Below, one piece after another: positions 5,988-11,232 of a DNA stretch of 11,232 nt. Each line of letters starts with the position of its first letter. Within the stretch, counting starts at the first letter, position 1. Below the pieces are notes generated by a model. It saw only the letters and a list, made by a program, of their open reading frames with translations. It was not told the origin of the DNA and did no database searches. Source of the DNA: Sphingomonadales bacterium (GTDB lineage Bacteria; Pseudomonadota; Alphaproteobacteria; Sphingomonadales; Sphingomonadaceae). The position numbers and the translations under genes are program-made. The stretch spans positions 1 to 11,232 of the forward strand of contig JAGWUU010000078.1 in NCBI GenBank assembly GCA_028868335.1, written 5' to 3'.

Positions 5988-7316
5988 TCAGCGACTCGCT
6001 GCGGCCAACCGTTCGCGCGCCGCCTCGGCCCCGATGAGCGGGAGGAGCGCGACCATGTCCGGGCCGTGATCGCGTCCGGTAAGGGCCTGGCGCAGCGGCA
6101 GGAACAGAGTTTTGCCCTTGCGTCCCGTGGCTTCCTTGAGCGCGCCCGTCAGCGCGGGCCAGTCTGCGCCCACGTGATCGAGCGTCGCGGCAGCCTCGGC
6201 GGCGTAGGTTGCATCCTCTGGCGAGAGTTTCGGCGCAGTCACCGGGCCGGTCACGACCTGCCACCAGTCCGCCGCCTCACCGATGTGTTCAAGGTTGGGG
6301 CGGATCGCGTTCCACGCGGCTTCGTCCATGCCATCGGGCAGGAGGTGCGCGACCCGTTCGAACGGCAAGCGATGGACGACGGCGGCATTGACCCGGTGCA
6401 ATTCTGCCTCGTCGAAGCGCGCCGGGGCCCGGCCGAAATGGGCAAGGTTGAAACTCGCCGCCAGCGCGGCGGCATCGAGCGCCGGGTCGACCGGGTCCGA
6501 AGTTCCGAGCCGGGCCAGCAAGGCGACCAGCGCCTCGGGCTCGATCCCGGCATCGCGCAGGGCCGAGACGCCCAGCGAGCCCAGCCGTTTCGAGAGCTTA
6601 CCCTCGGTTCCCGTCAGCAGCGCTTCGTGCGAGAAATGCGGCGGGGCGGCGCCCAGCGCCTCGAACATCTGGATCTGGCTGGCCGTGTTGGACACATGGT
6701 CCTCACCGCGCAGCACGTCGGTTACGCCCATGGCGATGTCGTCGATCACCGATGGCAGCAGGTAGAGCCACGATCCATCGGCGCGGCGCACCACCGGATC
6801 GCTCATCTTGGCGGGATCGAAATGCTGGGGGCCGCGGATGCCGTCGTGCCATTCGATCGCCTGTTCCCGGTCGAGCAGGAAGCGCCAATGTGGCTTCTCG
6901 CCCGCTGCTTCCTTCGCGGCGTGGTCGGCTTCGCTCAGGGCGAGCGCGGCACGATCGTAGATCGGCGGCAGGCCGCGCCCGAGAAGGACCTTGCGCTTCA
7001 GCTCAAGCTCCTGCGCGGTTTCGTAGGCGCGATAGACGCGGCCAGCGGAAACGAGCTTCTGGAACTCCGTCTCGTAGAGGTCGAACCGCGCCGACTGTCG
7101 TTCCTCGCCGTCCCAGTGAAGGCCGAGCCAGGTCAGGTCGGCCTTGATTGAATCGACATATTCCTCGCGACTGCGCTCGCCATCGGTGTCGTCGATCCGC
7201 AGCAGGAAGCGCCCGCCAGCCTGCTTTGCGAGAAGCCAGTTGTGCAGCGCGGTGCGAACGTTGCCGACATGAAGCGTGCCGGTGGGGGAAGGGGCGAAAC
7301 GGGTGGTGGCGGTCAT
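5988..7316 (-). CDS. gltX: Glutamate--tRNA ligase
   Basis: GltX charges tRNA-Glu with glutamate, and in many alphaproteobacteria a GltX also mischarges tRNA-Gln for the GatCAB pathway. The 442-residue product is a complete class I synthetase. The HIGH-type signature is HVGN (residues 16-19, within APSPTGTLHVGN), FLLRIDDTD (38-45) matches the glutamate-binding strand, and the KMSKS-type loop is KLSKR (240-244). The C-terminal anticodon-binding region ends in GRKGKTLFLPLRQALTG. No cysteine occurs in the whole protein, so the zinc site of some GluRSs is absent. Alphaproteobacteria often carry two gltX genes; this short form may be the second type, but which tRNA it prefers cannot be read from sequence. 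The ATG overlaps the stop of the preceding small gene (ATGA), and AAGG lies 7 nt upstream inside that gene. Confidence 0.96.
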   Translation of the reverse strand: MTATTRFAPSPTGTLHVGNVRTALHNWLLAKQAGGRFLLRIDDTDGERSREEYVDSIKADLTWLGLHWDGEERQSARFDLYETEFQKLVSAGRVYRAYETAQELELKRKVLLGRGLPPIYDRAALALSEADHAAKEAAGEKPHWRFLLDREQAIEWHDGIRGPQHFDPAKMSDPVVRRADGSWLYLLPSVIDDIAMGVTDVLRGEDHVSNTASQIQMFEALGAAPPHFSHEALLTGTEGKLSKRLGSLGVSALRDAGIEPEALVALLARLGTSDPVDPALDAAALAASFNLAHFGRAPARFDEAELHRVNAAVVHRLPFERVAHLLPDGMDEAAWNAIRPNLEHIGEAADWWQVVTGPVTAPKLSPEDATYAAEAAATLDHVGADWPALTGALKEATGRKGKTLFLPLRQALTGRDHGPDMVALLPLIGAEAARERLAAASR

Positions 7317-7522
7317 TCGTCGGCCTTACAGCGTTGTTCAATCCGGTGCGAGTGCCAGCGCATCCCTACCCCGGCAAGCGCCAGAACGACGCCGACCGCG
7401 ACGATCGCAAGAGTCACCGGATCGCCATGCGAGTTGCGCAGCACCGGAACTGCCATGACGCAAGTGCTGATCATCGACAGCATATAGCCGTTGACCCGGG
7501 CGCGGAAAAAATCGGGCAGCAC
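7313..7522 (-). CDS. Small two-helix membrane protein between nadE and gltX; function unknown
   Basis: This is a 69-residue product with two hydrophobic segments, about residues 14-28 and 35-52. They are separated by a short charged turn (RNSHGD), and the hydrophilic tail contains WHSHRIEQRCK. It has no family that I recognise. It is very likely a real gene because of its packing: its GTG start shares one base with the nadE TAG stop (TAGTG), and its TGA stop overlaps the gltX ATG (ATGA). Such overlaps imply translational coupling within one operon. No clear Shine-Dalgarno sequence precedes the GTG, consistent with re-initiation after nadE. An internal ATG at residue 14 would remove the hydrophilic N-terminus but keep both helices. 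Confidence 0.72.
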   Translation of the reverse strand: MLPDFFRARVNGYMLSMISTCVMAVPVLRNSHGDPVTLAIVAVGVVLALAGVGMRWHSHRIEQRCKADE

Positions 7523-9183
7523 TATGCCGACCGGAACGCGTTGGTGATCGGATAGCGCCGGTCGCGCCCGAAATTGCGCGTCCCAAGCTTGACCCCCGGC
7601 GGGGCCTGGCGGCGCTTGTATTCAGCGACGTTGAGAAGCCGCTCGATCCGTACCACGGTATCGCGGTCGAACCCTTCCTGGGCGAGCTGGTCGACGCTCT
7701 TCTCATGTTCAACCAGCCCAAGCAGGATGCCATCGAGCACGGGGTATGGGGGCAGCGAATCCTCGTCCTTCTGGTCGGGGCGCAGTTCGGCTGACGGGGG
7801 CCGGGTGATGATCCCTTCGGGCATCACCGGACCGTCGGGGCCGAGCCCGATCTTGGGGCGGTGCTGGTTGCGCCACTTGCTGATAGCGAACACGGTCATC
7901 TTGTAGGCGTCCTTGAGCGGGTTGTAGCCGCCGGCCATGTCGCCATAGATCGTCGCGTAGCCCACGCTCATCTCGCTCTTGTTGCCGGTGGTCAGCAGCA
8001 TCGGCCCGAACTTGTTGCTGATCGCCATCAGGGTGACGCCGCGGATGCGCGATTGGACGTTCTCCTCGGTGATGTCGACCTGCTTGTCGGCGAAGGTGCC
8101 GGACAGCATCTCGTCGAACGCCTTGACCGCGGGAACGATCGGGATCGTCTCGTAGCGGCAGCCGATCAGCCGCGCGCATTCGGTGGCAAGGTCAAGGCTT
8201 TCCTGGCTGGTGAAACGGCTGGGCAGCATGACGGACCATACCCGCTCCGGGCCGAGCGCATCCGCGGCGACGGCGGCGCAGATCGCAGAGTCGATCCCGC
8301 CAGAGAGGCCCAGCACCACGCCGGGGAAGCGGTTGCGGTTGACGTAGTCACGCAGCGCCATGACCATCGCGCAGTAGATGTCCTCGGGGTGATCGGCGAG
8401 GCGCGCGATCTCGCCCCGGTCGCAGCGCCAGCCGGTCGCGGTTCTGGTCCAGGTGGTGGTGGTTTCCTGTTCCTCCCAGTCGGCCATCTGCACCGCCAGG
8501 CTACCATCGCCGTTGACCACGAAACTGGCGCCATCGAACACCAGCTCGTCCTGCCCGCCGACGCGGTTGAGATAGGCCAGCGGCAGACCGGTATCGACCG
8601 CGCGGCGCTTGGCCACCCCATCGATCCGCAGGGTGTCCTTGTCGATCTCGTAGGGGCTGCCGTTGACGCAGATCAGCAGTTCGGCACCGAAGTCGGCAAG
8701 GTGGCGGCACACGTCGGGATGCCAGATGTCCTCGCAGATCGGCAGGCCGATCATCGTTCCCTTGAACACGATCGGTTCGGGGAGCGGGCCGGGCTGGAAC
8801 AGGCGCATTTCATCGAAGGTGCCGTAGTTGGGCAGTTCATGCTTGAAACGCACCGCCGCGACCTTGCCCTGATCAAGCAGCGCGATTCCGTTGTGGAGAT
8901 TGCCGTCGCGCACGAATACCGAACCGACCAGCATCGCGGGCCCGCCATCGGCGGTGGCGTCGGCCATGCGTGCCAGTTCCTCGGCGGCGCGCTCGATCAG
9001 CGCGGGCTTCAGGACCAGGTCCTCGGGCGGGTAGCCGATGAGCTGCATTTCGGGAAAGACAATCAGATCGGCGTGGGCTGAACGTGCCCGTTCGCGCGCG
9101 GTGAGCATGGCCTTGGCGTTGCCGGCGATGTCTCCCACGGATTGGTTGAGCTGGGCGAGAGTGATGACTAGTCTGTCGGTCAT
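7522..9183 (-). CDS. nadE: Glutamine-dependent NAD+ synthetase
   Basis: NadE makes NAD+ from deamido-NAD+, ATP and glutamine, the last step of NAD synthesis, in the cytoplasm. The 553-residue product is the fused two-domain type. The N-terminal nitrilase-like glutaminase (about 5-250) has the triad Glu45 (VFPEMQLIGYPPEDL), Lys114 (FKHELPNYG) and Cys150 (PICEDIWHPD). The C-terminal synthetase domain has the ATP pyrophosphatase loop SGGIDS (294-299), followed by TTGNKSEMSVGYATIYGDMA, typical of the deamido-NAD/ATP site. All key residues are present. The ATG at nt 9183 is preceded by a weak AGG 8 nt upstream. It heads the nadE-small membrane protein-gltX cluster and is divergent from the hydrolase gene, leaving only 34 bp between starts. 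Confidence 0.97.
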   Translation of the reverse strand: MTDRLVITLAQLNQSVGDIAGNAKAMLTARERARSAHADLIVFPEMQLIGYPPEDLVLKPALIERAAEELARMADATADGGPAMLVGSVFVRDGNLHNGIALLDQGKVAAVRFKHELPNYGTFDEMRLFQPGPLPEPIVFKGTMIGLPICEDIWHPDVCRHLADFGAELLICVNGSPYEIDKDTLRIDGVAKRRAVDTGLPLAYLNRVGGQDELVFDGASFVVNGDGSLAVQMADWEEQETTTTWTRTATGWRCDRGEIARLADHPEDIYCAMVMALRDYVNRNRFPGVVLGLSGGIDSAICAAVAADALGPERVWSVMLPSRFTSQESLDLATECARLIGCRYETIPIVPAVKAFDEMLSGTFADKQVDITEENVQSRIRGVTLMAISNKFGPMLLTTGNKSEMSVGYATIYGDMAGGYNPLKDAYKMTVFAISKWRNQHRPKIGLGPDGPVMPEGIITRPPSAELRPDQKDEDSLPPYPVLDGILLGLVEHEKSVDQLAQEGFDRDTVVRIERLLNVAEYKRRQAPPGVKLGTRNFGRDRRYPITNAFRSA

Positions 9184-9200
9184 GGGCCTTACCTAAGGCG

Positions 9201-9207
9201 GGAGGAG
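9201..9207 (+). promoter_or_regulatory. Ribosome binding site of the beta-lactamase-fold hydrolase
   Basis: GGAGGAG, a strong Shine-Dalgarno match 10 nt before the ATG at nt 9218. A second in-frame ATG at nt 9224 is 16 nt away and therefore less likely. Confidence 0.75.
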
Positions 9208-9217
9208 AGGATAGCCA

Positions 9218-10363
9218 ATGGCGATGATCGACGATTCAGCACTCAAGGCGGCAATTGGCGCCGCCAACATTCCTGGCGCCTCTGTCGCGCTGATCGACCG
9301 GGACGGAACGACCTATAGCCGCGCCTTCGGCCACGCCGACATCGCTGCCGAAACGCCGATGCGTGAAGATACAGTGGTCCAGATCGCCTCCATGACCAAG
9401 GCGATCACCTCGATCGCGGCGATGCAACTGGTCGAGGCGGGTCGGCTTTCGCTCGATGCGCCGATCGGCGATGTGCTGCCCGAACTCGCCGCGCCCGAAG
9501 TGCTGACCGGATTTGCGGACGATGGCACGCCACAGTCCCGCCCCGCCACGCGGCCGATCACCCTGCGCCACCTGCTGACGCACACCGCGGGGTTCGGCTA
9601 TCCGTTCATCCATCCCGACATCCTGCGCTGGTTCGCGCCAAAGGGCTTGCCGCCGGGCAACTGGAAGGCCGGGATCCGGATGCCACTGATGTTCGATCCG
9701 GGCGATCGCTGGGAATATTCCGTGGCGACTGACTGGGCGGGGCAAGTTGTCGAAGCGGTCAGCGGGCAAAATCTCCAGGACTACTTCATCGAGCACATCA
9801 CTGGCCCGCTCGGCATGGGGGCGACGCGGTTCCGCGCCTCGGACGAAATGCCGCAAGGCGCGGCCAAGGTCCATGTCCGCACGCCCGAAGGCAGCCTGTC
9901 GCCGGTGGGAATGCATATCCAGGGTGGCGATTTCTTCAGCGGGGGTGGCGGACTCAGTTCGACCGCGCCCGACTATGCCCGCTTCGTGCGGATGCTGCTC
10001 AACGGCGGGACGCTGGACGGGGTGCGGATCGTTTCGCCCGCGACCATCGCAGACATGACCCGCAATCAGGTGGCCCCGCTGCGCGCCGGGTACATGGGCA
10101 GCGCCATGCCGGAGTTCGCACCGCCATATGATGCCATTCCCGACCAGCACACCGGCTGGGGACTGGGCTTCCTGATCAATCCGCAAGCAGGACCGAACGG
10201 GCGCTCGCCCGGCAGCCAGCACTGGGCGGGGATCTTCAATTCATATTACTGGTTCGATCCCGCGAAGGGGGTGGGCGGCGTGTTCATGAGCCAGCTTGCC
10301 CCGTTCGGCGATTCCGGCGCGCTCGCCGCATTCGGGGCGCTGGAACGGATGGCCTACGCCTGA
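9218..10363 (+). CDS. Serine hydrolase of the beta-lactamase/penicillin-binding fold (esterase VIII-like)
   Basis: The 381-residue product matches the class C beta-lactamase-like serine hydrolase family, which includes family VIII esterases, D-aminopeptidases and transesterases. The nucleophile motif is Ser58-Met-Thr-Lys61 (QIASMTKAI), followed by a typical LRHLLTHTAGFGY. The second motif has Tyr167 in WEYSVATDW, but the usual Y-x-N asparagine is replaced (Tyr-Ser-Val). A classical Lys-Thr-Gly motif is not obvious: the candidates are His-Thr-Gly (311-313) and HWAG near residue 340, the latter resembling the WGG of family VIII esterases. There is no signal peptide or lipobox, so a cytoplasmic esterase or amidase is more likely than an antibiotic-resistance enzyme. 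The substrate is unknown. It is monocistronic, ending before a hairpin at nt 10373. Confidence 0.9.
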   Translation: MAMIDDSALKAAIGAANIPGASVALIDRDGTTYSRAFGHADIAAETPMREDTVVQIASMTKAITSIAAMQLVEAGRLSLDAPIGDVLPELAAPEVLTGFADDGTPQSRPATRPITLRHLLTHTAGFGYPFIHPDILRWFAPKGLPPGNWKAGIRMPLMFDPGDRWEYSVATDWAGQVVEAVSGQNLQDYFIEHITGPLGMGATRFRASDEMPQGAAKVHVRTPEGSLSPVGMHIQGGDFFSGGGGLSSTAPDYARFVRMLLNGGTLDGVRIVSPATIADMTRNQVAPLRAGYMGSAMPEFAPPYDAIPDQHTGWGLGFLINPQAGPNGRSPGSQHWAGIFNSYYWFDPAKGVGGVFMSQLAPFGDSGALAAFGALERMAYA

Positions 10364-10372
10364 CGCTGGGAG

Positions 10373-10401
10373 GGCTCCGGCGGCCTTGCGCCACCGGAGC
10401 C
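10373..10401 (+). terminator. Hairpin after the serine hydrolase gene
   Basis: GGCTCCGG (10373-10380) and CCGGAGCC (10394-10401) form a perfect 8-bp stem with a 13-nt loop, starting 9 bp after the hydrolase stop. Only AGTTTAT follows, so the T tract is poor and this is a moderate intrinsic-terminator candidate. Confidence 0.6.
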
Positions 10402-10457
10402 AGTTTATCCGCGACCCGGACAACGCTCAAACGCTCCGAACCTGCCATTGTTCCCGC

Positions 10458-10488
10458 TTGACGCAAAGCTCGAAAAAAGTCGTATAAC
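10458..10488 (+). promoter_or_regulatory. Possible sigma-70-type promoter in the hydrolase-rpoC gap
   Basis: TTGACG (10458-10463) and TATAAC (10483-10488) resemble -35 and -10 boxes. The spacer is 19 bp, which is long, and contains an A6 run. The AT-rich patch is unusual for this window. A start near nt 10495 would give a transcript of about 60 nt before the terminator at 10524-10556. No plus-strand gene follows, since rpoC is on the other strand. Confidence 0.35.
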
Positions 10489-10519
10489 TGAAACTGCCTC
10501 CCGCTCCGGCGCGCCAATG

Positions 10520-10556
10520 AAAAGCCCCGCCGGATCGCTCCGGCGGGGCCTTTCGT
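10520..10556 (-). terminator. Strong, probably bidirectional intrinsic terminator downstream of rpoC
   Basis: GCCCCGCCGG (10524-10533) and CCGGCGGGGC (10540-10549) make a perfect 10-bp GC stem around a 6-nt loop. On the minus strand the stem is followed by TTTTC, fitting an end for the rpoC transcript 36 bp after its stop codon. On the plus strand it is followed by CTTTCGTTTC, so it can also stop transcripts coming from the hydrolase side. Confidence 0.88.
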
Positions 10557-10585
10557 TTCAGGCAATTTGAGAGCCGAAGGACGGC

Positions 10586-11232
10586 TTATTCGTCGCCTTC
10601 CGCCGCCTGCGGGTTCAGGTATTCGCCCGCATCGGCATCGGTGCCGTGGGTCTCGCCCTCAACCTCGGCCAGCGGATCGTTGCCGTAGAGCGCTGCTTCC
10701 GGCCCCTGGGCCAGTTCCGCAGCGTGTTCTTCGGCAGCCGTTTCCGGCGCGATCAGGCTTTCCTGCAGCTTGCGGTACGAAGCGCGCAGCGCCGCGTCGC
10801 GGCTGGAGGCGGCGACCCGCAGACGGTTCATGCCCGCACCGGTTCCGGCGGGGATGAGACGACCGACGATCACGTTCTCCTTGAGCCCGATCAGGTTGTC
10901 GCGCTTTCCTTCGACCGCCGCCTGCGTCAGCACGCGGGTAGTCTCCTGGAACGACGCGGCCGAGATGAACGAGCGCGTCTGGAGCGAGGCCTTGGTGATG
11001 CCGAGCAGCACCGGCTTGCCTTCCGCAGGCCTGAGCCCCGGTTCCAGCTTGGCGTTGTATTCGTCCATTTCCTCGCGATCAACCTGCTCGCCGGCCAGCA
11101 GCACGGTATCGCCGCCGTCGGTGATCTCGACCTTTTGCAGCATCTGGCGAACGATCACCTCGATGTGCTTGTCGTTGATCTTCACGCCCTGCAAGCGATA
11201 GACTTCCTGGATTTCGGCGACGAGGTATTCGG
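10586..11232 (-). CDS. rpoC: RNA polymerase subunit beta', C-terminal part (5' end outside window)
   Basis: RpoC is the catalytic beta' subunit of RNA polymerase. Only the last 214 residues are in the window; the frame stays open to the window edge, and the family is usually about 1400 residues long, so most of the gene lies beyond nt 11232. The segment contains the highly conserved C-terminal signature: GVKINDKHIEVIVRQML, then ITKASLQTRSFISAASFQET and IGLKENVIVGRLIPAGTG. The acidic, Ala/Glu-rich tail after residue LRASYRK is poorly conserved and typical of the very C-terminus. The stop is TAA at nt 10586-10588, with a strong terminator 36 bp further on. The apparent ATG at nt 11194 is an internal codon. 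Confidence 0.97.
   Translation of the reverse strand, partial: EYLVAEIQEVYRLQGVKINDKHIEVIVRQMLQKVEITDGGDTVLLAGEQVDREEMDEYNAKLEPGLRPAEGKPVLLGITKASLQTRSFISAASFQETTRVLTQAAVEGKRDNLIGLKENVIVGRLIPAGTGAGMNRLRVAASSRDAALRASYRKLQESLIAPETAAEEHAAELAQGPEAALYGNDPLAEVEGETHGTDADAGEYLNPQAAEGDE

Noticed and set aside
5442..7151. 569-codon open frame on the plus strand opposite gltX and the AhpD-like gene
   Set aside because: It spans two recognisable genes and an intergenic region, and has the shadow composition with no domain.
7861..9081. 406-codon open frame on the plus strand opposite nadE
   Set aside because: It is antisense to a complete, motif-perfect nadE; its His/Asp/Gly-rich translation is typical of a shadow frame.
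10364..10585. tRNA or other structured RNA gene in the hydrolase-rpoC gap
   Set aside because: The two hairpins read as terminators. No cloverleaf, T-loop GTTC motif or CCA end can be assembled.
10586..11194. rpoC fragment as a separate 202-residue gene starting at nt 11194
   Set aside because: The reading frame continues upstream with conserved beta' sequence to the window edge, so the ATG is internal.

Overview
The window is 11.2 kb of GC-rich, densely coding chromosomal DNA with housekeeping content. The proteins look alphaproteobacterial, most likely Sphingomonadales (Erythrobacter/Novosphingobium-like). The basis is the GC-rich codon use, the cysteine-free short GltX, the nadE/gltX arrangement and recalled family resemblance. 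That placement is inference, not a search result. I see no insertion sequence, phage gene, CRISPR array, tRNA or rRNA.

Layout. (1) nt 1-3194, plus strand: the 3' part of glnD (PII uridylyltransferase, nitrogen signalling), then a D-3-hydroxybutyrate dehydrogenase (PHB/ketone-body metabolism). (2) nt 3184-7316, minus strand: a polytopic membrane protein of unknown function, asd (aspartate-semialdehyde dehydrogenase) with a long leader region, a small AhpD-like carboxymuconolactone decarboxylase family protein, and gltX. (3) nt 7313-9183, minus strand: a 69-residue two-helix membrane protein and nadE, coupled to gltX by stop/start overlaps. (4) nt 9218-10363, plus strand: a cytoplasmic-looking serine beta-lactamase-fold hydrolase, divergent from nadE across 34 bp. 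(5) nt 10364-10585: an intergenic region with two hairpins and a possible promoter. (6) nt 10586-11232, minus strand: the 3' end of rpoC.

The most interesting element is the asd leader (about nt 5271-5437, minus strand). A Shine-Dalgarno site and a 25-codon peptide with a Thr-Ile-Thr-Ile-Thr-Thr run precede alternative hairpins, including a GC-rich terminator-like hairpin, and then asd. This has the architecture of a threonine/isoleucine transcription attenuator, like thrL of the enteric thr operon, but here it sits in front of asd, the branch-point enzyme for Lys, Met, Thr and Ile. Secondary points are the tightly coupled nadE-small membrane protein-gltX cluster, a perfect dyad in the putative promoter spacer of the AhpD-like gene, and a promoter/terminator pair that could make a very short RNA downstream of rpoC.
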